Assembly: GCA_021401465.1 (NCBI GenBank)
Contig: JADDMT010000010.1
Coordinates: 248,001-312,000, forward strand
DNA from: Teratosphaeria epicoccoides
Lineage: Eukaryota > Ascomycota > Dothideomycetes > Mycosphaerellales > Teratosphaeriaceae
DNA: 64,000 bases
Reading direction: 5' to 3'
Below are positions 1 to 11,624 of this stretch, in pieces. The translations under genes were made by a program, and so were the position numbers. Position 1 is the stretch's first letter. Every line of letters begins with the position of its first letter. Below the pieces are notes generated by a model. The model was not told the DNA's origin. It worked only from the letters and a program-made list of their open reading frames with translations, and did no database searches.

Positions 1-1453
1 TTTCTGTCGACCGAGACTACTCATCTGGCAGGCATGAGCGGTGTGACACTTGGCACGATCGTTCAGGTCATCTGCACCCTAGCCATCTGCTACATCATTT
101 CCCTGGCCATCGGGTGGAAGCTGGCTTTGGTCTGCATTGCCACTGTCCCAGTCGTGCTCGGCTGCGGCTTCTTCCGATTCTGGATGCTTACTCGATTCCA
201 AGAGCGTGCAAAGCGAGCATACGAAAAGTCCGCGTCCTACGCCTGCGAGGCAACCTCTGCCATTCGCACGGTCGCATCACTTACCAGAGAGATCGATGTG
301 TACGATCACTACCATGATCAGCTCGTCCAGCAACAGGCAGAAAGTCTCCGGTCTATCCTGCAGTCTAGCTCGCTCTACGCTGCCAGTCAGTCTTTCATGT
401 TTCTCTGCATCGCACTTGGATTTTGGTATGGAGGGACCCTAATAGGCAGTGGCGAGTACAGCTTATTCCAGTTCTTCCTCTGCTTTTCAGCCGTCATCTT
501 CGGCTCGCAGTCAGCCGGTACTATCTTCTCCTTTGCACCGGATATGGGCAAGGCTAGACACGCAGCACAAGAGCTGAAGACCCTTTTCGACCATAAGCCA
601 GAGATCGACACCTGGACAGACGAGGGCGAGTTCCTTGACCGCATGGAAGGCTCGATCGAGTTCAGAGACGTGCACTTCAGATACCCGACCCGGCCCGAGC
701 AGCCTGTGTTGCGTGGTCTGAATCTTCATGTCAAGCCCGGGCAGTACGTTGCCCTTGTCGGCGCTTCCGGGTGTGGTAAGAGTACCACCATCGCCATGCT
801 GGAACGCTTCTACGATCCGCTGGTTGGTGGCGTCCACGTCGATGGTCGCGAGATCAGCAGCCTCAACGTCAAGAACTACCGAAGCTATTTGGCTTTGGTG
901 TCGCAGGAGCCAACGCTCTACCAAGGCACGATTCGTGAGAACATTCTGCTTGGTGCAGACACGAAGCCGGAAGATGTCTCAGAAGAGGCAATCGTGCAGG
1001 CTTGCAAGGACGCCAATATCTACGACTTCATCTTGTCGTTACCTGAAGCTTTCAATACTGTCGTCGGCAGCAAGGGATCCATGTTGTCTGGTGGGCAGAA
1101 GCAGTACGTCATCGTTCGAGATCTTGACCAGCGACTATAGCTAACTTTTTTACAGACGAATCGCCATTGCCCGCGCACTGCTTAGACATCCCAAGATCCT
1201 GCTCCTCGACGAAGCAACTTCGGCACTCGACTCTGAGTCCGAGAAAGTCGTCCAAGCAGCACTGGATCAAGCAGCGAAGGGCCGCACCACCATCGCCGTC
1301 GCTCATCGTCTTTCCACCATCCAGAAGGCCGACATCATCTACGTATTCGACCAAGGCCGCATAGTGGAGAATGGCACGCATTCCGAGCTCATCGCCATGG
1401 GAGGCAGATACTTCGAATTGGTCAACCTGCAGAGTCTAGGCAAGAATCAATAG
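1..1453 (+). CDS. ABCB-type multidrug ABC transporter, 3' part
   Basis: This is the C-terminal part of a full-length ABC exporter that pumps hydrophobic compounds across a membrane using ATP. The frame is open from base 1, so the 5' half lies outside the window. Two exons are supported: 1-1103 and 1156-1453, with a 52-bp intron (gtacgt...acag) that falls inside the ABC signature and restores GGQKQR when removed. The first ~190 residues are the second transmembrane domain with hydrophobic helices. The nucleotide-binding domain follows, with Walker A (GASGCGKST), a Q-loop (SQEPTLYQG), signature LSGGQ, Walker B (ILLLDEATSALD) and an H-loop (AHRLST). All catalytic motifs are intact, so this half is likely active. 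The family is related to Mdr1/leptomycin-resistance pumps; the substrate cannot be inferred. Confidence 0.93.
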
Positions 1454-1883
1454 CAGTTGTGAGCGTGAGCATTCAGTTTTCAGCGAGGCATTCGGATTAG
1501 GTGATAGAAGTCTGCATCGCATGGGCCTACGCGCCATTCAACCTGACGGCAGCAAGATAACTAGATGCGTTGATTGTGTACATAACTACACTCAGATGTA
1601 AGCTGGCCGCATCGACTCTATGACAATGCTGGTCAGTATGGTCAGGCAGTGGTGTTGGAGCCTGCACAACCTCCATCCATCGCCGATCTTCGTCCTCGTA
1701 AACCGTCGAATTGACCAATATATCCGACTCGATGCACCAACTGTTCCTCCATGGAGCCTCAAGCCTCCCCATCCACACTCTCTCCCCCTTATTGACCTCT
1801 GCCTAGCGAGTCCACCCCGCTAAGCTCGAAATCTCATTGCGTAGCTCGTCCTGCCTCTGCCTTCCCCTCCTTACTTCACACCT
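1454..1883. other. intergenic, nothing recognised
   Basis: This is the 3' flank of the ABC transporter. Only short, mutually overlapping ORFs without domain-like content occur here. Confidence 0.5.
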
Positions 1884-2445
1884 CTATTCCGAAAACACGG
1901 TCTCCACTGCCCAAGTAGTGCCGATGCCGAAAACCCCGAGGTCGAGCATATTCCTCGGATGGGCCTGACCAAAGGTCGAATACCAGAACAAGGCAATGGC
2001 GGCTCCACGATAGCTGCACGACTTTGGCGTGGCGGTCAGGCACTCAGGGTGCTCAATCAAAGGCTGAATTCCGAGATCAGAGTCCACAAGCGCAGCCCCC
2101 GGTTCCGAAACGTCTTTCGTATCTGGTTGTATCCACTCCGTCCAGGACTTCATCTCCATCGTCAAGTGACGTCCGTCTCTCTCGACCGTTGTCGGGAAGC
2201 TCTCGTACCCGTGGACCACCTTCTCATTAGGGTGAATGTAACAAGAGTGCCATCCACGCGTGCTCTACTTGTTGGCCATCCCGGCTCGGCTCTTGAAAGC
2301 CCGAGATGGCAACAGTGCAGATATTCCCGTCGAGGCCGTACCTGTCGAGGCTCCCGTATTTTGGACAGACAACGAGACCATGTGGTGAAGTCCGTGCATG
2401 CTTCCAATTGCTCTCTCCAGCCGCAAGTCGCGAGGCGGTCAGTAC
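1884..2445 (-). pseudogene. frameshifted ORF of unknown function
   Basis: Two minus-strand reading segments look protein-like and abut in different frames. The upstream segment (about 2445 to 2231) has no ATG near its start; it includes VVCPKYGSLDRYGLDG and a later VEHAWMALLLHSP. The downstream segment (about 2236 to 1884) continues with EKVVHGYESFPTTVERDG and ends in a normal stop at 1884-1886. The switch lies in the CCCT run complementary to about 2228-2234, where a single extra base would explain it. Both parts have balanced, non-repetitive composition. I recognise no family. It could be a decayed gene, a gene with an assembly error, or an exon whose neighbours I could not place. No signal peptide or start is resolved. 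Confidence 0.35.
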
Positions 2446-2738
2446 CTGCGTGCTCCCTCGCTAGCTTGTCGGGTTGGCGAGTCGAGAACTAGCAATTTCA
2501 ACGTAGTTGTCCCCCATCGACGTAGGTGAACTCCTCCGCGCCCACACGGCCCGTTGACACTAATGGTATGCTTCACTCGCTCTCGTTCCGCCCTCCGCAG
2601 CATTGCCGCCACCTCTCGCCCCACTCCGCTCCTTCCCGATCTAGCTCCCCGGCCCCATCTCGGCGCAAACCAATACAAATATATAAACAAAACCCCTTCC
2701 GAAACTTCACATCACCCCACCAGCGGACCAGTGGCGAA

Positions 2739-2846
2739 GTGGCTAAGGATGGGGCAGTGGTTAAGGATGGGGCAGTGGTTAAGGATGGGGCAGTGGTTAA
2801 GGATGGGGCAGTGGTTAAGGATGGGGCAGTGGTTAAGGATAGTTCG
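2739..2846. repeat. 18-bp tandem repeat, about 5.5 copies
   Basis: The unit GTGGTTAAGGATGGGGCA runs head to tail from 2757 to 2828 in four identical copies. A one-base variant precedes it (2739-2756) and a degenerate copy follows (2829-2846). The unit is a multiple of three, so every frame stays open through it and gives artificial hexapeptide repeats on both strands. I see no convincing gene around it. Confidence 0.95.
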
Positions 2847-3305
2847 CTGGTGGGGTGTCCTGAACAACAACCGAACCCGATCGACCGAACCACCGACGCT
2901 GTTTACGAACGAGAATCCCGTGAGGTTCTAATTCCTCGTCACCATCCTGGTCCTCGCGAGGACTGCAGCGCTCGACTCCTGCGGTGGCGAGAATTTGCCT
3001 TAGCAAAACCGGCCTGGAAGGTGTTCGGCGGATCCGACACTGGAAGGTGTTCGAAAGTGGTTTTCTACCTTCTCAATTCCCTTGCAAAAGGGGGTGATTC
3101 TGTCCACGCCTTGGGCAGGGCCTCAAGCAATGGCAGCCACAGCCGATGCGTGACCAGCATCCTGTGTCTAGGCAAGAGCGGCTACACCATACTGCAGCAT
3201 TCCAGCGCTGCGAGCGCATGTGCTTTATACACTACGTACTGTTCGAGAAGTGTCACCCGAAACGATAATCTGTACAAAACCAGCAAAAGAAGACCCCTTC
3301 ACCCT
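2847..3305. other. intergenic, nothing recognised
   Basis: This stretch lies between the tandem repeat and the doubtful minus-strand locus. Long frames on the plus strand here are continuations of the repeat frame and lack recognisable protein features. Confidence 0.4.
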
Positions 3306-4164
3306 TCAGAGGACATCAGCAAAAAGACCCTCCTCACCGATGACCTTGCGCCCCATTGACACGTCACCCATCGCAGCAATCAGCTTGGTCAAGGAGCAGC
3401 ACAGAACGACAAAGAACTTACCTGATTCACGTATCCCTCAGCATATGCAATGCATCGAGCACATATGTCAATGCTTAAGCTCCTGCATACAGTACAATAT
3501 GGCCAATATACTTCAGCAACAGCACAACACTGCTCAGGAGCTTCTTTCTCAAAAACATGATACAAGGGTAGACTCACCAACCACAGCCATCACTGTCGGC
3601 GTCTCTGTAGCACTGTACTGTATTGCTCATTGAGTCTGTTACCGCATCCCCTTAGGTAAAGATGTTTGCAGCAGCTAGAAATCGACACTGATCAGCCTCT
3701 GAGCTTACCCTAAGTGCCTCGGACAGCGATCTCCAATCGACATCTGTTGTGGCTTGGTGGTATTTCTGCACGTGCTCTGCTACAGGCACAAGACAATCGT
3801 CGGGTGTTAGAGCATAGTCTGGGAAGAGGTTCTGTAGGACCGCACTCTCTGCGGACGGCGATACTGATTTTGATATTGGAATTCCATGGTGTGAAGATTG
3901 CACTCGGCCTCATCTGCCGGGGGAGGTGTGTCAAAGAAGGGTGACAGGGCTGATTGAGTCCCAACTCCAAACCGGAGGACGAAGTTTCTCATCTTGTCCC
4001 ATGAGACATGCTGGGCGCCTACGGTGACCTCGGAGTGTTGGACTGACAGTAAGTCTTGCACAATCCACGTCCGAGTCCAGTACCTCTGGGATACCTTTGC
4101 ACGGAATGTGAAAGACTAGCCCTGATCGACATACATGACTCGCGCAAATGCTCAGCAAGTGCAA
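3306..4164 (-). CDS. possible spliced small gene, structure unresolved
   Basis: Several minus-strand pieces look coding but no complete model closes. The best-supported end is an exon at 3529-3422, Cys-rich (CCAVAEVYWPYCTVC and later CARCIAYAEGYVNQ), spliced in phase 0 over a 77-bp GTAAGT...AAG intron (3421-3345) to a final exon 3344-3306 ending VIGEEGLFADVL and TGA. Upstream, 3903-3652 contains a frame with FPDYALTPDDCLVPVAEHVQ, and an ATG at 4164 opens a further short frame. GTAAGC and GTGAGT donor-like sites occur between them, but the phases do not connect all pieces. No family is recognised. It may be a real small gene, a remnant, or chance. Confidence 0.25.
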
Positions 4165-4217
4165 TGAACATTTTTGAAGATCACATCAATGATCGGACAA
4201 TCTCAACTTAGCACACA

Positions 4218-5526
4218 ATGGCCGACGTAGCGACAGCAGAAGAGACGCTGCCGGCAGTTGGTTTCGAAGATCTATCACAACCCGCCGCGACCGAGACCGC
4301 GCGTGCGACGACGAATTCAGATGGGACACTGCAGAAAGTAAGGAAGACCAAGATCATCAAGAGAAAGAGAAGACCCGCGCGACCACAGCAAGATCCGGCG
4401 ACTTTCAAGACCGAGCCACCACCTCAGACCGGCACTATATTCAATATCTGGTACAACAAGTACGTATGAAATAATCCTGCAATACACCCATCATATCTCA
4501 CGATTCCACAGATGGTCAGGCGGCGACCGCGAAGATGCCTTCTCCTCCAAACACCAAGCCAAAGGCCGCTGCAACGTCGCCCGCGACTCCGGCTACACTC
4601 GCGCCGACAAAGTCCCCGGCAGCTACTTCTGTCTCTTCTTCGCACGCGGACTCTGTCCGAAAGGCCAGGACTGCGAATACCTGCACCGACTGCCCAACAG
4701 CAGATTAGGAAAGGAAGGAGGATTGGGTGACATCTTTCCGTCGAATGTGGACTGCTTCGGTAGAGACAAGTTCAGCGACTACAGAGATGATATGGGCGGT
4801 GTCGGATCATTCATGCGCGTGAACAGAACGTTGTACGTGGGACGGATACACGTGACCGACGACATCGAAGAGGTGGTCGCGCGGCACTTCCAGGAGTGGG
4901 GCCAGGTGGAGCGGATACGAGTCTTGCCCAGCAGAGGCGTGGCATTCGTGACGTATGCGCATCTGGCGAATAGCGAGTTTGCGAAGGAAGCCATGGCACA
5001 TCAGAGTTTGGATCACAACGAGACACTGAATGTACGGTGGGCGACCGTCGATCCGAATCCGGTCGCGCAGAAGCGGGACGCGAGACGTGTGGAAGAGGAG
5101 GCTGCAGAGGCGATCAGAAGAGCCCTGCCTGCGAGCTATGTTGCAGAGCTGGAAGGCAGGAAGTACGAAGGTGCTGATCCCGATGAAGAGCGCAAGAGGA
5201 GGAAGATCGAGGGCAGCTTTGGGTTGAAGGGGTATGAGGCGCCGGATGATGTGTGGTACGCGGCTGAGAAGCAGAGGCTGGAGGGCGGAGAACAGCTGAA
5301 GATGCTGGAGGCGCCTGAGGGTGCGGGAGAGGCTGACGATGAGAATGGCGGCGCGCTCCTGCAGACCGAGGCGAGAGCAGTAGTAAGCAACGGTTTACTG
5401 GGTGCGTCGACACTAGCGGCACTGCAGGGCTTCATTGCTGCGCCTGCGGGTGGTGGGTCAAAGGCTCCGGACAAGCCTGCTGGGCCGCTGGTGGGATATG
5501 GGAGCGACAGTGAAGACGATGACTGA
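4218..5526 (+). CDS. cwc2: pre-mRNA-splicing factor Cwc2/Cwf2
   Basis: Cwc2 is a component of the Prp19-associated complex that contacts U6 snRNA and helps form the spliceosome active site in the nucleus. There are two exons, 4218-4459 and 4512-5526; the 52-bp intron splits a Lys codon in YNKW and its removal gives 418 residues. A basic N-terminus (about 45-55) is followed by the Torus region and a CCCH zinc finger (C-x7-C-x5-C-x3-H around CLFFARGLCPKGQDCEYLH). An RRM follows with RNP2-like LYVGRIHV and RNP1-like RGVAFVTY. The C-terminus is low-complexity and acidic, ending SDSEDDD. The ATG at 4218 is the natural start. The order Torus, zinc finger, RRM is diagnostic of Cwc2. Confidence 0.95.
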
Positions 5527-5639
5527 GCTAGTCGCTCATACGAATGTGTGAGCTTCTGTATTGGCAGATGCTCGGATCAGATCGATCGCTAGCATCCAAG
5601 TACGAATACCAGCCTGTCACCACCCTCTAGTCCCGCGCC

Positions 5640-7010
5640 TCAAATCCGGGCATTGATAAACGCAGTTATGTCATTCAACCCCTCCTGCGTCGTCTCCGTA
5701 CTACCCGGCGGAAATAGGCAGTAGCCATGCGGTGCACCTACACCCACACAATCCAAGTCAGCCACACCTCTCTTCCAAACGCACAAAATTTGAGCGAGCA
5801 ACACTGACCAGGATATATCTTAAGAATCCCTTCACTCCCACTCATCTGCCACTTGGCACACATGAACACCGAATCATCAAGCAAAGGATCCGCAGTCCCG
5901 CACGTAAACAACGCACTCGGCAGCACCCCTCTCTCCCCAAACTTGCTGAAATCCGCAAACAGCGGACTGATATACGGATCCTTCCTCCTACTCTCAACCG
6001 TGCTGCCAGGCGCATAAGCCTCGGTGTACCTACCCGCCCCGCGTCAGCTGGTCATTCCAAGAGGGAAGTGGGGGACGGGAACGTATGAACTTCTGCATGA
6101 TCTCCCCATCCAGCACCAGCGTCTTCGTCGGGTCGGAGGGGGAAGCGCGGAAATTGTGGCTTTGGGGCAGGAATTGCGAGAGGTCGAAGGCGCCGAAATT
6201 CAACATCAGGCCTTTGAATTGGAACTCCGGTTTCGACTTCAGGAGGTGCAGGCACGTCACGACGCTCAGGTGTGCGCCTGCGGAGTCCCCGCCCATGAAC
6301 GCCAGCGGAGCTCCGAAATGTTCCTCGGAGTTAGCGATCAGGTGCTCGCCGATGTCGTAGCAGTCCTCGTTCGGCTGCGGGTACGGGTGTTCGGGCGCGA
6401 GACGGTAGCCGACGGAGATTACGGTCAGGGATGTGGTGTCGGAGATGTGTTTGAGGAGGAGGTCTTGGAAGTGTTCGGATTGGAGGACCCAGCCGCCGCC
6501 ATGGATCTGCACTCTGCGTCAGCGGGATTGAGGATGGGGATGTCGGGGGCGTGGAGGGGTGGAAGTACGTGGTAGAAAACTCCTTTTGGCTTGCTATCCT
6601 CCGGACAGAAGACGCGACATGGAATTGAGCGGCCGGGATCGCGGGAGGGGAGAGTAATGTTCTTGCCGGAGGGCAGGAGGGCGGGTTTGGGAAGGGGTGT
6701 CTGAAGGTCTGAGTTGATGTCTGGACGGTTCAGATTGAGGTGATTGAGGGCGGTATTGTACCTCGCCGTTCAGTCGCATCTGACGATATTTCTCCGCGCC
6801 TACTTCCCACCATCTTGGCCTGATAGATGGATTGATTAGCAACGATTTTCTTGTCGCGTGGTGATCAGGTGAGAACTATGTAAGAGTGTTATACCCTCCC
6901 TCCATAATCTTGATCAAACTCTCATTGAATTTCTGCGTCTTCTCAGACACAGATTTCGAATCGAACTTCGCAGCATCGAGGCTGAGATCGGACTTTATGG
7001 AAGGTGCCAT
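5640..7010 (-). CDS. alpha/beta hydrolase, HSL (fold-3) family
   Basis: This is a predicted esterase/lipase of the hormone-sensitive-lipase family, 346 residues from six exons: 7010-6895, 6819-6762, 6700-6569, 6506-6091, 6029-5809 and 5737-5640. All junctions are GT-AG and phase-consistent. The junction before 6506 restores the oxyanion-hole motif HGGGW from FYH|IHGGGW. The nucleophile elbow is GDSAG, the acid lies in CGTADPLLDD, and the histidine is in APHGYCLF near the C-terminus, so the triad is complete. There is no clear signal peptide, which suggests a cytoplasmic enzyme. The substrate is unknown: members include carboxylesterases, deacetylases and secondary-metabolite hydrolases. The donor of the fourth intron (gttcat) is weak, but the following CTGAC branch site supports it. 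Confidence 0.88.
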
Positions 7011-7533
7011 CTTCGGCGGATTGGAAGGTCTCAAATCTATGCGAGACAAGGAAGAAGAATGTCAAAGTATCTATGCATGCAGAACAATGCCCGTCTACCT
7101 ATTGCTCCGACTTTTTGTTGAAGACATCAAGTGATAAATGCCACTAGAGTACGTGGGGCTCCACTCCTCTGAGGGTTATCCGAGGTCGGCAAGCACGTGG
7201 GTATGAGCTCATGGGCAAGAATCCGACCATGAGACCATTGCGCTTTTCGTCCAACGGCCATTGGCGAGCAGCCTGTTTGAAGATTTCTTGCTCCCAATGC
7301 AGCCAGCGTGCTATAGACAAGAAGAAATAGACTGACCCGGCGATGCTTCCCAATGAGCTGTGCCAACGCCGCCGACGCCATGCTTACCCATTCCAGAACG
7401 GTCGCCAGACCTGTACACAATGCACATGCCTCAAAAACACCGATATGGCCAGCCAGTGCCGCAACTACGCTTCAGCAATTAACCCAAGCAACCTGGCCCT
7501 CAACGCTCTTCGCCCTCTGTCCAGAGTGCTGCC
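7011..7533. other. intergenic, possible unresolved short ORF
   Basis: This is the promoter side of the hydrolase and 3' flank of the ubiquitin protease gene. A minus-strand frame at 7353-7144 contains a hydrophobic stretch followed by WLHWEQEIFKQAARQWP, which looks protein-like. I could not find a start or splice model, so I do not call a gene. Confidence 0.3.
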
Positions 7534-10500
7534 TTACATTACAGTACAGTCCCTCTCATCCCCGTTTGCCTTGATCCTCTTCCTCTCCTCTTTTCTCGCA
7601 GCCTTCTCTTCCTTACGACTCGTAGGCCTCGACTTCAACGCCGCAGACGCACCAATACTCGCTGTCCTAGAAGGAGCTCCGATACTCTCTTTGGATGCAA
7701 TCTTCCCAGTCTCATTAGCTTCAGTGCCTTCAGATACTGTAGAGGTCGCCATTGAACCTTCTTGGCTTATTGCGCCCGCTGCTGGTGGCGACGACCCAAT
7801 GATAGCCGAATCGTTCTCAGTACTCAGCTCTTTGACAATTTCAGGAGGCGGAGTGACCGCTGGCGCCATTAATGTTTGCGTATCCGTCCGAATCATCCTT
7901 TGCGTCAGCTTCGACATGTTCAAGCTGAAGCGAGACCCGTTTTTCTCTAGCAAGTCGTCACGTCCAACACTTGTGGGTCTGCTCCTGCTTCCGTTCGTCC
8001 CTTTCGACGGCTTGCTTGCCCTTCGTGTGCCGAACTTGCTTGTCACATTCAAGAAGCCGCCAGTCTTCTCTTCACCAGGCGTACCTGGCACGCTCGGCGT
8101 ATCCGTCCTGATACTGGAACCCGAGAAAGAACCCTCGTCAAAAGTGATGCTCATCCTTCGATCTTCACGCAGAAAGGACCCGCTTGAGCGTCCTCTGTGA
8201 ATATCCTGAGTCGTCGCAACGTCGTGACTAGTGCGCTGAGAGCCAGCAGCAAAGTCTGCAACCTCAGATCGCGCAATTGAACCACTGGAATCCATGGGTT
8301 GAAGATTACTCGTGCTTTGGGACAGCGCACGTTCAGAGTCGGACGGCTCGTTCAGGTATGGTTTCTCGAGTGCCAGTGCCGCGTCGGAGTGGCTTCTGCT
8401 CGTCGCTTCCGCATATGTGGGCAGATCATGAATGCTGTGACCGTCATCGCCGATCGGATGCACCTGATAGAATAGCAGGTACGGTGTCTCCTGCTTGAGC
8501 GCCTCGTGTATGTTGACATAAGATACGCGCTCGGGAGCCAGGTCATCGAAGCGCATCCACGGATCCTCCATCTCTTCATCCGAGCTGGAGGAGTCCACTT
8601 CGCTAAGCTGGCTTTGGTCGGTGGCAGGGAGTTGGGCGTGCGCATTTAGTGCCCTGCCACGGCAGAGCGTAATGTAGTGGCCACTGTTCACGCTGATACC
8701 TCGATGGCACACGACACTTTGTAGCAGCAACCTAAAGTTGCCGACCAACGGACCGTCATCTTGCATGTCATCATCGCTGACAAAGTTTGGCACTCCAATT
8801 TCGAGTGGTATGTCGATGTAATCGCTTCGCCTTGTCGCCTGGCCTTGATTCGTGTACGCATACCTCTTCAGGCATATACCAAGCACCGGTCTTTTGTGTG
8901 CGAAATGCGCCGCCACTTGTGCATCGGACGTGGGTTGATGATCTGTGTACCAAGGCAGCAACTTGAAAAACTGCCAAGCAGGCATCAAGACTTCAGTCCT
9001 GGTACTCATCTTCCTGCCTTTGGCGTCTGGAGTCCCGCTCGCGTCTGCCTTCTGGAGATCCTCAGGATCGATGCCTGTAAGCTCTACCTTGCGTTGGCTG
9101 AAGATGCTGTCGGCTCGGTTCTTCGACATGGTCGGCCGAAGTCGTTCGAATGGATCCTTACTGCCACACGTTGCTGTCGATTCCACTGGAGTGAGAGCAG
9201 CCGGGCTAGCCGCGGTGGGCGTCTCGGGATGATCTATCTCTGCCACTTCGACATGAGTGCCTGCCTCCTTCTCGACTTTCGTTGGTGATTCAGACGGCTG
9301 GTCTGAGTTCGCAGACTTTAGCGTGGTTCGCCGTCGGCTCTCCATATGTCGCTTGACTTCTATTCGATTGTTGAAATAATGCTCAAGACAATCCTCCAGT
9401 GTGAGTGGCCTTTGGCCATCTGGCGATGGTTCTAACAGAGCAACTTCTAATAATCGCTCGTTGACGAACTTGTGGTCGTCCTGCGGATCCTCCTTGCCGG
9501 TGTGGTATAGATCCATCTTCAGCGTCAGAAGTGGCAACTCCAGCTGGCCGGTGATAAAGGTGAACGCCTCACTCGGATCCTGCTGCTTAAGCATAATCGC
9601 CTCTTCCCAGCCACATTCGCTCAATGCCTGTTGCAAATGCGCCGTAATGTCCGTCGTGATCAGTCGACCAGTTCTAAGCATATTGACCCACAGCCTCAGG
9701 CAGCCTGCCAATTTTTTCCTTGGCAAGTCCTCAAAACTGTCGTAAAGCATAGCTTCGAAAGAATCCAGTCTCGCGAACATGGCAAACAGCAGTGCATCCA
9801 GGTAGCAGGTGACGCTATTTCGATTTACTGCGCCGAGCAGCTTTTTCGTGGGATCATACGGCCTGACGATGCCTTCGTAGGTGTCTTGCAACAGCATCAA
9901 CAACCTGAACGCCGCCTCGCTGTCGCCGCCCGAGGACGGCGCTCGCAATGCATACTCGGCGTTCAACTCGACCATGGTATTGATACCGTAGTGCCGCAAT
10001 CGCTCCAGAATGCCTTTGACCTTGCGCTCCTCATCTTTGTCGGGTTTCCTGTTGTTATCCTGGGCGGAGAAGACGGTGCCAAAATGCGCTGGCTTCTTTT
10101 CTGTCTGTGATGAACAGTCTGTCAGCCGGTTGAGGACATTCATGTACTGTGCAAGCTTGAGCAACAACGCGAGGCCACGCTGCCAGTAACCTCCTGGTGT
10201 CGTAGAAGGTGAAATCATTGGACATTACAACGGAGGGCAGCAGATCCTCCCGCAGCAATATCGCACTGTCACTCCTGGCCTCCCTCGTCCGCTGTTGGGG
10301 TGGCGCCCCTTCACTTCCATGCTCCAAGCCAGCGGCCAGTGACAGCTGTGCAGACCTGCCGCGTTTGTGCAAACAGGCAAACCACTGCCCACCAAGCACG
10401 GGTGCTTTTATCCTCTGCATAATTCAAACAATGCACAATAACCAGCTGCAGCGCACGTACAAAAGGTATTTTAGACATACCTTGCCATTTTGCCGTTGTT

Positions 10501-10558
10501 GCGGCTGTAGCGGATTCCTCTTCTCCCTTCGGCTGAGGAAGCGATGGACGCCGCTCAT
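7534..10558 (-). CDS. ubiquitin-specific protease (USP/UCH) with C-terminal CaaX
   Basis: This is a cysteine deubiquitinase that removes ubiquitin from proteins. The main frame (10218-7534) is open for 894 codons. The true N-terminus probably comes from upstream exons: ATG at 10558, exons 10558-10481 and 10414-10148, joined to 10104 in phase; the last intron would be only 43 bp, so this part is provisional. The Cys box is NRNSVTCYLDALLFAMF, the His box is SVNSGHYITLC, and a WMRFDD and YLLFYQ block closes the catalytic domain, so the triad is complete. The C-terminal ~300 residues are Ser/Thr-rich and disordered, then a basic Lys/Arg/Glu stretch leads to CTVM at the end. CTVM fits a CaaX prenylation box, with Met favouring farnesylation, and implies membrane attachment. 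Confidence 0.88.
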
Positions 10559-11624
10559 GCTTTCCTGTTGTTTGCTTTCTGCTCTTGCTCTTGCCTTGAC
10601 GCCATGAACGATCGATCAATCAATCCATTTCTGTAATCAAGCTAAATTCCGTTTACTTCGTATCGTATCGCAACGATCTGGTCGTCGCGACCTCGCACCA
10701 GGCAGGAGCACTGGAGCAGTCTAGGCGTCTCGGGATAGATCGTTCAGCCGGTTGACAGTCAATGCTGGAAATCAACCGAACTCTCCTTTTCTTTTGCAAT
10801 GGTGCAAGAGTCTTTGTACAGTCGTGCTGTCGTACAATCGAGCATTGGCAACCATATGGCGGTCTTGTGGTACGGGAAATTGAATCATGGCGGATTCGAG
10901 GGTGGATACGCGAGCGGGCTGGTTGTCTTGGGAGTGATTGGGGGAAGCTTTTGATAGCGTCGTCTAGAATGACCATTCGGTACAGGGCAGACAGGAGTCA
11001 GGACAGGGTCCTGTGACCGAGGAACCAACTACCTCCTACCTCCTAGCGTTTCCCTGGATCGACTATGTTCATGCTGAATCGTGCACGGCTCTCGCCGAGC
11101 ATGCTCTGTTTCAGCAACGATGGGAGTTTAGAGTTGATTCAGCTCGAGCAACGATCATCAACAGAACGACTTTCACATGACCGTATCTATCGGCAGCACT
11201 AAAACAACAAGAGCTCGATAGTCGCCGCCAGCCAGCCAACCAGTCAGTGCTCCTCGCTGATTCCAACTTTGCGCCCGTCATCGCCATGGAAATTTCCCTC
11301 CTCGCCGTGCTGCTTTAAGAGCCTTCCATAACTCGGGCCTGGTGCCGTCCCCTTGGACTATTATAATGCTCTCTCAAATCAACAACAACTCCTTTTGATG
11401 CAGTATGGGTAATGTCGGTCGTGAAGGAGCGTAAGATGCGAAGCCGGTTTGGCGGAACTGGATGATGTGGGAGGCATGATGATCTCGGCGATTCGATGCA
11501 GCTGACTCGCATGCCAATCTAAGCGCAGGATACAAGCCGAAATATCAGCGTTCCTTCATCATGGCCTCGCGTGTAATGAAGGCGGTGGAACCATTTCCGC
11601 TTCAGGCAGCAGTACAATAGACTC
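10559..11624. other. intergenic, about 1.1 kb, nothing recognised
   Basis: This separates the USP start from the nap1 stop, both on the minus strand. It should hold the USP promoter and the nap1 3' end. Short ORFs here are compositionally random. Confidence 0.5.

Noticed and set aside
2739..2846. CRISPR-like array
   Set aside because: The repeats are directly adjacent with no spacers, and the genome is eukaryotic.
2731..2945. tRNA-like signals: GTGGCGAAGTGGCTAAGG resembles a Ser/Leu tRNA D-arm and GGTTCTAATTCC a B box
   Set aside because: The spacing is wrong, the T-arm does not fold with a 7-base loop, no acceptor stem forms, and the D-arm-like motif is just the tandem repeat unit.
6024..6575. 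183-codon plus-strand ORF
   Set aside because: It is antisense to the hydrolase exons that carry the HGGGW and GDSAG motifs.
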